Positions 14,743-22,388 of a stretch of DNA of 28,659 nucleotides are shown here, one piece after another. Origin of the DNA: DASQTB01 sp035642095 (GTDB lineage: Bacteria; Actinomycetota; UBA4738; CALAEC01); NCBI GenBank assembly GCA_035642095.1, contig DASQTB010000119.1:1-28659 (forward strand), given 5' to 3'. The notes beneath the pieces were generated by a model. That model worked only from the letters and a program-made list of their open reading frames with translations. It ran no database searches and was not told the DNA's origin. The position numbers were made by a program, and so were the translations under genes. Position 1 is the first letter of the stretch; each line of letters opens with the position of its first letter.

Positions 14743-16683
14743 GTGCTGATCCGGTACTCGCGGTGGGACGGATCGCAGGAACCGCTGAAGCCCGACCTGT
14801 CCGCCGGCGAGCTGCTGGAGGCCATGTCGGAGGATCTCCTCCAGGGCGAGGGGGCGGATGCCGCGCTCGGGCGGCTGATCCGGCGGGGGATGGCCGGGCG
14901 GATCACCGGGACCGACGCCCTGGCGGCACGGCTGCGGGAGGCCCGGCGGCGGGAGCAGGAGCGGCTCGACCTGGAGGGCCCCCTGGCCCAGCTGACCGAG
15001 CGACTCGACGACGTGCTGGAGCGGGAGCGGACCGAGCTCTCGGTCCGGGACGACGACGATGCCCGGGCCCGGGAAGCCTTCCTGGACGCGCTTCCCCCGG
15101 ACCTCCCCGGGAGGCTCGCCGAGCTGCGCGAGTACCGCTTCGTCGACCCCGAGGCCCAGCGCCGGTTCGACGAGCTGATGGGGGAGCTCACCGAGCAGAT
15201 CCTCGGGGCGTACCTCCGCAACCTGACCGAAGGGATTCGGAACCTCTCCCCGGAGCATCTCCGGCGGATGAAGGACATGCTGGCCGAGCTCAACGGGATG
15301 ATCGAGGCGCGCCGGCGAGGCCAGCACGACCAGGCGGACTTCGACCGGTTCATGGAGCGGTTCGGCGACTTCTTCCCGGACCGGCCAGGGACCCTCGACC
15401 AGCTGCTGGAGTCCCTGGCCAGACGCCTCGCCGCGATGAGCCGGCTCCTGGCCTCGATGCCCCCCGAACGCCGCCGGGAGCTCGAAGAGCTCGCCCGGCA
15501 GGTGCTGGGCGACCTCGACCTCGGCTTCGAGACCGACCGGCTGGCCTCACACCTGAACGAGCTGTTCCCGCAGCTTCCGTGGGACGAACCGGCACTGGGC
15601 GGGGGCGAGGAAGCCATGCCCCTCCGGGCCACGCTCGACAGCCTGGAACGGCTCCATGACTTCGAGGAACTGGAGCGATCGCTCCGCGGCGACTACGCGG
15701 GGGCGGCGCTGGACGACGTCGACGAGGACGCCCTCCACCGGACCCTCGGCCAGGATGCGGTCCGGGACGTCCGCCGCCTCAAGGAGATCGAACGAGCCCT
15801 GGAGCAGGCCGGCCTGATCACCCGCTCTCGGGGCCGCATCGAGGTGACCCCCCGGGGCGCCCGCCAGCTGGGAGAGCGGGCCCTGGTCCGGGTGTTCGAG
15901 CAGCTCCGCCGGGATCGGGAGGGGACCCACGACGCCCGTCACGCCGGCGGGCTGGCCGAGCCGACCGGTGCCACCCGGCCGTGGAGGTTCGGCGACGGCG
16001 GACAGGTCGCCGTGCAGCGCACGGTGTTCAACGCGTTGGCCCGCGCAGGTCCGCCTCGAGACGGCCAGGTGCGGATCGTGGCCGACGATCTGGAGCTGGT
16101 CGAGGCCGAGACCCGGACGGAGACGGCCACCGCCCTCCTCCTGGACCTGTCGTTCTCGATGCCGCTCCGGGGCCACTTCGTCCCGGCGAAGCGGATGGCT
16201 CTGGCCCTCCACGCGCTGATCGAGGGACGATACCCCACCGACACGCTCCACCTGATCGGGTTCTCCGATTTCGCCCGGGAGCTCCGGCCGGAGGACCTGA
16301 CCACATCGGCCTGGGAGCGCGTGTACGGGACCAACATGCAGCACGCGTTCAATCTGGCCGGACGGCTCCTGGCCCGGCACCCGCGGGCCGCGCGACAGGT
16401 CATCATGGTCACCGACGGCGAGCCCACCGCGCACCTCGAGGGCGACCAGGTCTTCTTCTCCTGGCCCCCTGTCCCGGAGACGATCCGACGGACGCTGACC
16501 GAGGCCGTGCGCTTGGCCCGGGCCGGGGTCACCCTGAACGTGTTCATGTTGGAGGAATCGTCGGGGCTGGCCCGGTTCATGGAGCGTCTGGCCCGACTGA
16601 CGGCCGGCCGGGTGTTCCTCATGTCTGCGGAGTCGGCCGGCCAGTTCGTCCTCCGCGACTACGTCCGGCGCCGGGGCTCGTAA
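14743..16683 (+). CDS. VWA-domain (MIDAS) protein, partner of the AAA+ ATPase
   Basis: A 646-residue cytoplasmic protein without signal or membrane segments. Residues 1-330 are mostly charged alpha helix (long Arg/Glu/Leu-rich stretches, likely coiled coil). Residues about 330-400 look like a winged-helix-like segment (LKEIERALEQAGLI, then GRIEVTPRGAR). The C-terminal VWA domain (about 455-640) keeps a complete metal-ion-dependent adhesion site: DLSFS with D468, S470 and S472, the threonine of GTNMQHA, and D558 in VTDGEPT. Start GTG 14743 follows GGGAGG by 4 nt. In known MoxR/ChlI-VWA pairs (such as ChlI-ChlD or RavA-ViaA) the VWA protein passes ATPase action to a client through the MIDAS metal. 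The client here is unknown. Confidence 0.85.
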   Translation: MLIRYSRWDGSQEPLKPDLSAGELLEAMSEDLLQGEGADAALGRLIRRGMAGRITGTDALAARLREARRREQERLDLEGPLAQLTERLDDVLERERTELSVRDDDDARAREAFLDALPPDLPGRLAELREYRFVDPEAQRRFDELMGELTEQILGAYLRNLTEGIRNLSPEHLRRMKDMLAELNGMIEARRRGQHDQADFDRFMERFGDFFPDRPGTLDQLLESLARRLAAMSRLLASMPPERRRELEELARQVLGDLDLGFETDRLASHLNELFPQLPWDEPALGGGEEAMPLRATLDSLERLHDFEELERSLRGDYAGAALDDVDEDALHRTLGQDAVRDVRRLKEIERALEQAGLITRSRGRIEVTPRGARQLGERALVRVFEQLRRDREGTHDARHAGGLAEPTGATRPWRFGDGGQVAVQRTVFNALARAGPPRDGQVRIVADDLELVEAETRTETATALLLDLSFSMPLRGHFVPAKRMALALHALIEGRYPTDTLHLIGFSDFARELRPEDLTTSAWERVYGTNMQHAFNLAGRLLARHPRAARQVIMVTDGEPTAHLEGDQVFFSWPPVPETIRRTLTEAVRLARAGVTLNVFMLEESSGLARFMERLARLTAGRVFLMSAESAGQFVLRDYVRRRGS

Positions 16684-16685
16684 CG

Positions 16686-17123
16686 TTGGCCGGATCGAAG
16701 GATTACTCCGGCACACCGCTCGCCAAGAAGCTGGGTATCACGGCCGGAGCCCAGGTGGCCCTGGTGGGCACCCCCCGCGGGTTCCGTGCCGCCCTGGCCC
16801 CGCTTCCACCCGGCGTCCGGGTGCACTCTCGCCCCCGCGGGAAGCTCGACGTCGTCGTGTTCTTCACCACCCAGCGGGCCGAGCTTGGCCGGCGGTTGGC
16901 CGGACTGGCGGAGCCGCTGACGGACGCAGGGGGGTTGTGGGTGGCCTGGCCGAAGAAGGCATCCGCGATCGACAGCGATCTCTCGTTCGAGATGATCCAG
17001 CGGGCCGGCCTGGAAGCGGGTCTGGTCGACAACAAGTCGTGCTCGATCGACCAGGACTGGCAGGCGCTGCGGTTCGTCTCCCGCCTCCGGGACCGGCCCC
17101 CCGCTCGATCCGGCCCGAACTAG
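16686..17123 (+). CDS. DUF3052 family protein
   Basis: A 145-residue protein of the DUF3052 family (function unknown), recognised from the N-terminal YSGTPLAKKLGI, the central DVVVFFTT segment and VAWPKKAS. It is predicted soluble and alpha/beta. The best start is TTG 16686, 2 nt after the VWA stop; no ATG or GTG is available nearby and the conserved SKDYSG motif begins three residues later. It is the last gene of the AAA+/VWA operon by position. Its TAG stop shares a CTAG palindrome with the stop of the opposite gene, so there is no intergenic DNA at this convergent junction. Confidence 0.8.
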   Translation: MAGSKDYSGTPLAKKLGITAGAQVALVGTPRGFRAALAPLPPGVRVHSRPRGKLDVVVFFTTQRAELGRRLAGLAEPLTDAGGLWVAWPKKASAIDSDLSFEMIQRAGLEAGLVDNKSCSIDQDWQALRFVSRLRDRPPARSGPN

Positions 17124-17917
17124 CGGATCTCGGTGAACCCAGCGGCCTCGGTGGCGTCGAGCATCCGGCGGACGTCGTCGTAGTCCTCTGGACCGACCGG
17201 AACGAACCGTTCCACCAGGCCGACGGCCAGACGACGTCGCCCTTCCGGGTGGTCGCTCATCCCCACCAGGACCGTTCGAACGTCCTCGCGGAGGTCCTCG
17301 GGAACCCGCCGGGACACGGCGACGGGCTGGATGGTGGACGGGCCAAGCGCGGCGATGACCTTAAGGGCGTCTCCCAGCCGCGGATCGTCGCGCACGGCCA
17401 CGGCCAGGACCTGCGAGTCGATCGCCGAGGCGTCGATCTCGCCCTTGGCCACGAGGCGGATCGATTCCTCGTGGAAGCCAGCCTCAACCACCCGCCCGAA
17501 GAACCCGGCCGTCTCACCCATCGACACGAGGTGGTACCTGGTGATGCCGTAGCCGGACCAGGACAGCGGCTCGTTGAACGCCCACGATGCTCCCCGGAGG
17601 TCGGAGAAGGACCGGAACGGCGCGTCACGGGCCACGATCACGTCGGAGTAGTAGATGGGGCGGCCTCCGTACCGGTCCTCTGCCAGGACGGGCGCGGCGA
17701 CCGGAACCGCCGGGGCGATGCCCTGCCGCTCGAACGTCACGTACGGCAGGCTGCACACGAAGCACACCTCATACAGGTCCCGCTGGCACGACTCGTACGA
17801 CGTCTCGACCACGAGCTCCGTGGGGATCGCCAGACGACGGCCGACCTCCTGGGCGACAGCCTCGTAGACGGGAAGAACGTTGGGGGCCAGGTACGTGGCG
17901 AACGTGAGCCGGTCCAT
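17120..17917 (-). CDS. PhnD-like substrate-binding protein without signal peptide
   Basis: A 265-residue member of the phosphate/phosphite/phosphonate (PhnD-like) periplasmic binding family. The fold is indicated by TYLAPNVLPVYEAVAQ, VVETSYESC, VCFVCSLPYV, IYYSDVIVARDA, LRGASWAFNEP and the final VGPEDYDDVRRML. The visible start, ATG 17917 (overlapping the upstream stop in TGATG), gives no signal peptide or lipobox, and no permease or ATPase gene is adjacent. It may therefore be a cytoplasmic ligand sensor rather than a transporter component, or the true start may be missed. Co-transcribed with the phosphatase/DUF3090/SCO1664-like genes. Ligand unknown; phosphonate is only the family default. 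Confidence 0.75.
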   Translation of the reverse strand: MDRLTFATYLAPNVLPVYEAVAQEVGRRLAIPTELVVETSYESCQRDLYEVCFVCSLPYVTFERQGIAPAVPVAAPVLAEDRYGGRPIYYSDVIVARDAPFRSFSDLRGASWAFNEPLSWSGYGITRYHLVSMGETAGFFGRVVEAGFHEESIRLVAKGEIDASAIDSQVLAVAVRDDPRLGDALKVIAALGPSTIQPVAVSRRVPEDLREDVRTVLVGMSDHPEGRRRLAVGLVERFVPVGPEDYDDVRRMLDATEAAGFTEIR

Positions 17918-18630
17918 CACACGGCGGGCCAGGGGAGCGACCGGCCGGGACCGGGACGGGGCAGGCTTCCCCCAGTGGCCAGCGCCTCGGCCCGCTCGGC
18001 CGCGGCGTCGATCTCGGTTCGGTCGAGGAGATCCGAAAGGGACACCCGCAGCGGGCCGGTCCTGAGCTCGGCCGCGATCCGTCCAAGGTCCTCGGCCACC
18101 GAATCTGTGAGCGGCTCCCCGGCGAAATCCCAGATCACCGTGCGGAGCCACGGGTCCGCGGAGAAGCAGAGCCCGTGGTCGACCACCCAGATCGACTTGT
18201 CGGCATCCAGCAGGCAGTGGCCGGACTTGCGGTCCCCGTTCCCGACCAGAACGTCGAACGCGGCCACCCGTCGGAACTCGTCGGCGAACCGGTCCCGCAG
18301 CGTGAAGTAGTGCTCCCCCGGCTCGGCCCGAACGAAGAGCTGGACCGACCCCTCGCCCAGTGGGCCGTCCCGGAGAACGGTGGGGGGCACACCCGGCCAC
18401 CCCAGGGCCTCCGCCACGAGGTACGCGGCGACTTCCCTGTTGCATAGGGTCCCCGGTGGGAAGTCCCACAGGGGCGACTCGCCCTGGCGAGGCTTGTACA
18501 CCACCGGCGCGCCCCGGGATCCGTCGGTCACCTCGGCCAGGAACGTGTAGTTCGAGGCCCGGGGGAGGAGCCCGACCGTCCGAAGCCCGCCTCCGGCCAG
18601 CAGAGACCGGACCCCGGGCGGCGCGGTCAC
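17917..18630 (-). CDS. SCO1664-type, PI3/4-kinase-like protein
   Basis: A 237-residue member of an actinobacterial family (SCO1664 type) with a phosphatidylinositol-kinase-like core. Visible motifs are VVYKPRQGE (likely ATP-contacting lysine), REVAAYLVAEALGW, a catalytic-loop-like VGNGDRKSGH and a metal-binding-like VVDHGLCF. Whether it phosphorylates a lipid, protein or small molecule is unknown. GTG 18630 overlaps the upstream DUF3090 stop by 4 nt (GTGA), and its own TGA overlaps the next ATG by 1 nt. The trio with DUF3090 and the histidine phosphatase is conserved across Actinomycetota, so they probably share a pathway. Confidence 0.85.
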   Translation of the reverse strand: MTAPPGVRSLLAGGGLRTVGLLPRASNYTFLAEVTDGSRGAPVVYKPRQGESPLWDFPPGTLCNREVAAYLVAEALGWPGVPPTVLRDGPLGEGSVQLFVRAEPGEHYFTLRDRFADEFRRVAAFDVLVGNGDRKSGHCLLDADKSIWVVDHGLCFSADPWLRTVIWDFAGEPLTDSVAEDLGRIAAELRTGPLRVSLSDLLDRTEIDAAAERAEALATGGSLPRPGPGRSLPWPAV

Positions 18631-19205
18631 CTGGCCTCGGCCCCGCGGTGTCCGTTCAGGGCCGGACAGATGTGGCCTTCCGGATCCCTCGGGTTGCCGC
18701 AGAGCTCGCACCGGGGTCGGCCCGCCGCGGCCACCGCGGCGCCGTGGCGGGCCAGGGCCAGCGCTTGCTCCCTGGTCGTCCAGAACCGGATCCGGCCCGG
18801 TTCGCCCTGGGGCGGCGGCGGAATCGGGTCTCCGATCTGGTCCCCGCCCTCCTGATCCTCGTCTTCCTCGTCCTCGTCGTCCGTCCCGGGCACGTACTCC
18901 TCGCACTCCAAGAGGACCAGGTCACGACCCTCGTCGTAGCCGATCGACAGCCGCCCCGCTCGCCATTCCGGAAGCACCGGCTCCTCGAGGTCCATCTCTT
19001 CTTCCGGCGGGCCCTGGCCGGTCTCCTTCCCGGCCCGGGCCAGGATCTCCACCAGCGACGACGACAGCAGCTCGACCTGCTGCTTCTCTACAAGGACGGT
19101 GACCAGACGATCCGACTGGCGCCCCTGGAGGAAGAAAGCGCGCTGGCCCGGTGGACCGACCGCTCCGGCCGTGATGCGATCGACGGGATCGAGCTCGATC
19201 ACCAC
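18627..19205 (-). CDS. DUF3090 family protein
   Basis: A 192-residue protein of the DUF3090 family, function unknown. The N-terminal part has the family pattern (VDRITAGAVGPPGQR, FFLQGRQ, VTVLVEKQQVELL). A strongly acidic run (about residues 108-117, Asp/Glu only) follows. The C-terminus has CELCGNPRDPEGHIC, a short cysteine motif that could bind zinc. The start GTG 19205 has a full GGAGG 8 nt upstream. It lies between the phosphatase (18 nt) and the SCO1664-like gene (4-nt overlap). The conserved company of a kinase-like protein and a phosphatase suggests a phosphorylated substrate or regulation, which is inference. Confidence 0.88.
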   Translation of the reverse strand: MVIELDPVDRITAGAVGPPGQRAFFLQGRQSDRLVTVLVEKQQVELLSSSLVEILARAGKETGQGPPEEEMDLEEPVLPEWRAGRLSIGYDEGRDLVLLECEEYVPGTDDEDEEDEDQEGGDQIGDPIPPPPQGEPGRIRFWTTREQALALARHGAAVAAAGRPRCELCGNPRDPEGHICPALNGHRGAEAR

Positions 19206-19213
19206 CGTCCTAT

Positions 19214-19218
19214 CCTCC
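19214..19218 (-). promoter_or_regulatory. Strong ribosome binding site before DUF3090
   Basis: GGAGG on the minus strand, 8 nt before GTG 19205. It decides that start, since a second GTG follows immediately. It is one of the few full Shine-Dalgarno sites in this window. Confidence 0.6.
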
Positions 19219-19223
19219 CACCG

Positions 19224-19847
19224 TCATCGGCGGCGCGGCGGGATGAGATCGTCGAGCCGCCCGGTGTCGTTCAGCCGCATCAGGCGAGGACCCCGATCGC
19301 CCGTGGCCACCACGGAGACGGAGCCGGGGGCGACGTTCAGCCGCTGGAACAGGTCGAGATGCACTCCGGCGTAGTGCGCCAGGACGAGACGGATCGGATC
19401 CCCGTGGCTCACCAGGACGGCCGGTCGCCGGGCGTGCCGCCCCCCGATCGTCTCCACCGCCGCCACCGCTCGTCCCTGGACCTCGGCCAGCGACTCCCCT
19501 TCGGGGAACCGCTCGGAGGAAGGGACGGCCAGGATCCGTCGCCACAGCCGGGACCGGCGGACCTGCCCGAACGTCCTGCCGGTCCACGCGCCTATCTCGG
19601 TCTCCAGCAGGCCGGGCTCGGGCCGGACCTGCAGCCCCAGGGCATCGGCGATCGGGGCCGCCGTCTCCAGGCATCGCTCCAGCGGGCTGGCGTAGACCGC
19701 CTCGATGGGCAGCCCGGACAGGCGCCGGGCCACCTCGGCGGCCTGTTCCCGGCCGAGCTGAGACAGATGGATCCCCGGCTTCCGCCCGTACAGCCGCTTC
19801 CCGGTCTGCTCGGTGGCCCCGTGCCGGACCAGGACGAGGATGGCCAT
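19224..19847 (-). CDS. Histidine phosphatase, MSMEG_4193 type
   Basis: A 207-residue member of the histidine phosphatase (phosphoglycerate-mutase-like) superfamily. The phosphoacceptor is H9 in VLVRHGATE; R8 and the second histidine, H148 in LVSHGDPIR, complete the phosphate pocket, and E82 (LLETEIGAW) is the likely acid/base. The mix of GLPIEAVYASPLERC and the DUF3090/SCO1664 context places it in the actinobacterial MSMEG_4193 group, annotated as a probable phosphomutase; its substrate is unknown. First gene of a four-gene minus-strand operon, with a TATGCT box 8 nt before its ATG. Confidence 0.9.
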   Translation of the reverse strand: MAILVLVRHGATEQTGKRLYGRKPGIHLSQLGREQAAEVARRLSGLPIEAVYASPLERCLETAAPIADALGLQVRPEPGLLETEIGAWTGRTFGQVRRSRLWRRILAVPSSERFPEGESLAEVQGRAVAAVETIGGRHARRPAVLVSHGDPIRLVLAHYAGVHLDLFQRLNVAPGSVSVVATGDRGPRLMRLNDTGRLDDLIPPRRR

Positions 19848-19855
19848 CGCGGGCG

Positions 19856-19861
19856 AGCATA
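19856..19861 (-). promoter_or_regulatory. -10 box before the phosphatase operon
   Basis: TATGCT on the minus strand, 8 nt before ATG 19847, in the 53-nt gap after the acyltransferase gene. No strong -35 is present. It implies that the phosphatase/DUF3090/SCO1664/PhnD genes are transcribed separately from the lipid-like operon upstream, again with a very short leader. Confidence 0.4.
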
Positions 19862-19900
19862 AGGCCGTTCGAGACGCTTGGCGGTCGCCGGACCCCGGTG

Positions 19901-20809
19901 TTACGCCCAGACCCTGGGACGGCGAGAGCGGGAGATCGGCCGGGAGGCCTCCCACACCCTCAGCCAGCGCGGGCCATCGGGACCGGAGGGACGTGGGGTC
20001 CCCTCCTCGGCGGAACGGCGGAGGGATTCCCACCACGTGGTCCGATCCTCATCCCAGAGGCCGGCCACCGCGCCGGTCAGTCGTTCCAGGAGGGCGCGGG
20101 CGCTCTCGCCCTCCCCCGGACGGATCGGCGCTCCGTACCGGACGCTGATCGGATACCGGCCGGGCTGGGGCCACCCCCTCCCTCGAGGCATGGCCGCGTA
20201 CGACCCTCGGATGGCCACGGGGACGGCCGGCACCCCGGCGCCGATGCATAGCCGGGCGGCGCCGGGACGGAACCGCCCGACCCACCCGTCCTGGGACCGG
20301 GTGCCCTCAGGGAAGACCACGATGCTCCATCCCTTCCGGAGGAGGCGCCACGGCGTGTCGGACAGCTTCTTCCCTCCCGAACGCTCCACGGGGAAGGCGT
20401 TGAACGCCAGCGCCGTCCCCGCCGCTCGCCACCACACGTCGAAGAAGTAGTCCGCGGCGGCGCCCACGGCGGTCCGGTCGCGCCACCGCTTCGGAAGCGA
20501 GCACAGGATGAGCGGCGCGTCGAGGTGACTGGAGTGGTTCGACACGAACACGACCGGTCCCCGGAGGCCGTCGAGGTGTTCCAGGCCGTGGACCCGAGGG
20601 GCCGTCTCCGACCACACCAGCGGCCGGAGGATGAACCGCTGGATCGCGTCGCGAGCGACCCTCCCCGCTCGGGTTCGGGCCCACGCCGTGGGGTACTCGC
20701 TGGGCTCGGGCTTCGGGGCCCAGGGTTCCGCGGAGCGAGGGACCAAGGACCGCCGTCCCCACCGCCAACCCCGGGCGACCTGGCGGACCTCGTCCAGGAA
20801 CACGGCCAC
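19901..20809 (-). CDS. PlsC-type 1-acyl-glycerol-3-phosphate acyltransferase family protein
   Basis: A 302-residue acyltransferase that transfers an acyl chain from acyl-CoA or acyl-ACP to a glycerolipid-like acceptor. Block I is NHSSHLD, the catalytic H92/D97 pair; block III is FPEGTRS (166-172), binding glycerol phosphate; block IV lies near VPAVPVAI. There is no clear membrane helix, only weakly hydrophobic segments near residues 55-66 and 85-90, so it may be peripheral. A basic N-terminal extension of about 50 residues and a basic C-terminal tail flank the domain. GTG 20809 starts 1 nt after the LarA-like stop, so it is the last gene of the reductase/ADH/LarA-like operon and probably acts on that pathway's product. 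Confidence 0.88.
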   Translation of the reverse strand: MAVFLDEVRQVARGWRWGRRSLVPRSAEPWAPKPEPSEYPTAWARTRAGRVARDAIQRFILRPLVWSETAPRVHGLEHLDGLRGPVVFVSNHSSHLDAPLILCSLPKRWRDRTAVGAAADYFFDVWWRAAGTALAFNAFPVERSGGKKLSDTPWRLLRKGWSIVVFPEGTRSQDGWVGRFRPGAARLCIGAGVPAVPVAIRGSYAAMPRGRGWPQPGRYPISVRYGAPIRPGEGESARALLERLTGAVAGLWDEDRTTWWESLRRSAEEGTPRPSGPDGPRWLRVWEASRPISRSRRPRVWA

Positions 20810-20810
20810 C

Positions 20811-22388
20811 TCAGCGCACCTCGGCCAGGGCCAGCGGAGGTGCGTGCAGATAGGTGATCGACGGACTCCCCCCGACGGTCTCCCCCGCCATCTCCAGGGC
20901 GTCGGAGAATGTGGATGCCGTGCGGAACCCCATCCGCGACACCGCCTTCCGGTCGGCGCCCACGAAGATCACATCGCCCAGATGGTCCATGGCGTGGGCC
21001 CCCCAGTACCACATGTAGAACGGGTGCACGCCGTGGTAGGCGTGGGAGTTGCGGTACAGGTGTACGTACCAGGGATCCATGGCGTACTGCTGCTCGAACT
21101 TGGCCTCGATGGCAGTCGGGTCCGTCGTCTCCGACAACACCTCGTCGAAGAAGTCGATGTACGAGGGATGGTGCACAGCATGGAACTCCCAGGGCGTCGG
21201 ATGGAACAGGATCATCGCCCCGCCGGGCCGGACCAGGGGGCGGTTCAGGTACAGGTTGAAGAAATACCCCAGGCCCAAGCACTGGACGAGGATCGGATTC
21301 ATGATCGAGTTGACGTTGTACGGGGAGATGTAGGGCAACCCGACGACGAGGATGTCGCTCTGCCCGTCGACCTCGACCTTCTGCTGCCGGTGCACGTTGT
21401 CCAAGGTCCTCCGGTGCACGGCCTCGGTCTCCCCGGCGTGGATGCCGGTCACTCCATACGGAGCCGTGATCCGCCGGAACACATCGCGCCGGATCCGGGA
21501 GGGCGCCATCTCGTTTGCTTTCTTCGCCGCCAGGTAGCCGGCCTGGTCCTTCACCGACCACTCCCATTCCCGCCGGTTCAGGAAGCCGAACTGCTTGGGG
21601 AAGGTCTCGTTGTTGAGCGACGTCTCGATCGTGAACACCTTGAGGTGTTGGGCCAGGAACCGTCCCATTCGAGCGGCCGATCCGTGCAGCGCCGAATGCG
21701 GCGGATCCATGTATGACCGCGAGTTCAGCATCGTCTGAACGTTGTGGTGATGCTTCAGCGACCGGTACGACCCCAGGCCCACGGGCACGGACTTGTGCCC
21801 CCCGTCCATGGCCACCAGGTTGATGTTCACGTAGACCAGGAGGTCGGACTGGGCCGCGCGCTTCGAGATCTCCACGTCCTCGCCCCGGTCGGTCTGACCG
21901 ATGTAGGCCAGGTCATCGGGATCTTCCGCGTCGAAGTTCCGGAGCCGCTCCGGCCAGAACGATCGGAACACCCGCTCGCCGACGGCCCGCTGGATCTCCT
22001 TGGCCGTCATCCGGCGATGGAGGGAGTTGGCCACCAGCAGCTCGACATCCTCGATCCCTCGCCGGGCGGCCAGCTCCAGCACCTGCTCCAGGACGCGCTG
22101 CCGGATGTCCGGCGTCCGCATCGGCGGGAGAGGAAGGGAGATGTCGTCGAAGGCGACGGTGAGGCGCATACCCGGCCGGAGCAGCTCGGGCAGGGGCTCG
22201 GAGTCGAGCGGGTCCTGGAGGGCCTCCCGGATCGCGCCCGTCACGTCGGGCAGCGGCGGCAGCGAGTCGGGCGGGTAGACCACCCGGCTCCCCAGGGGGA
22301 ACCTCTGCAGCCCGAACCCCTCTCCTCGGTGGACGAGGAGGGGTGGGGTCCGTTCATCGACCTCCAACACCAGTCCCGGCCTGCCCAT
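20811..22388 (-). CDS. LarA-like (lactate racemase domain, DUF2088) protein
   Basis: A 525-residue relative of LarA, the nickel-pincer lactate racemase, but about 100 residues longer. The N-terminal half matches best. DDISLP (81-86) stands where LarA has a DDxTRP-type motif; H124 is in ANSLHRRM; K199 is in DGGHKSVPVG; H213-H215 are in LKHHHN. The C-terminal half (VVGLPYISPYNVNSIMNP, HPTPWEFHAVHHPSY, AYHGVHPFYMWYWG) is rich in His and aromatic residues. The family now includes racemases and epimerases of several 2-hydroxyacids. No larB, larC or larE cofactor genes are in view. The TGA of the dehydrogenase abuts its ATG (TGAATG). Its role among lipid-type genes is unknown; an isomerase or dehydratase-like step on a hydroxy acid is a guess. 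Confidence 0.75.
   Translation of the reverse strand: MGRPGLVLEVDERTPPLLVHRGEGFGLQRFPLGSRVVYPPDSLPPLPDVTGAIREALQDPLDSEPLPELLRPGMRLTVAFDDISLPLPPMRTPDIRQRVLEQVLELAARRGIEDVELLVANSLHRRMTAKEIQRAVGERVFRSFWPERLRNFDAEDPDDLAYIGQTDRGEDVEISKRAAQSDLLVYVNINLVAMDGGHKSVPVGLGSYRSLKHHHNVQTMLNSRSYMDPPHSALHGSAARMGRFLAQHLKVFTIETSLNNETFPKQFGFLNRREWEWSVKDQAGYLAAKKANEMAPSRIRRDVFRRITAPYGVTGIHAGETEAVHRRTLDNVHRQQKVEVDGQSDILVVGLPYISPYNVNSIMNPILVQCLGLGYFFNLYLNRPLVRPGGAMILFHPTPWEFHAVHHPSYIDFFDEVLSETTDPTAIEAKFEQQYAMDPWYVHLYRNSHAYHGVHPFYMWYWGAHAMDHLGDVIFVGADRKAVSRMGFRTASTFSDALEMAGETVGGSPSITYLHAPPLALAEVR

Noticed and set aside
13584..15659. A 691-codon plus-strand frame across the AAA+ and VWA genes
   Set aside because: Out-of-frame shadow, extreme Pro/Gly/Arg composition; the other frame carries Walker motifs.
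13306..16683. Magnesium chelatase subunits for (bacterio)chlorophyll synthesis
   Set aside because: The ChlI-like and VWA proteins are similar in type only; no tetrapyrrole or photosynthesis gene is nearby and the VWA protein has a different N-terminal half.
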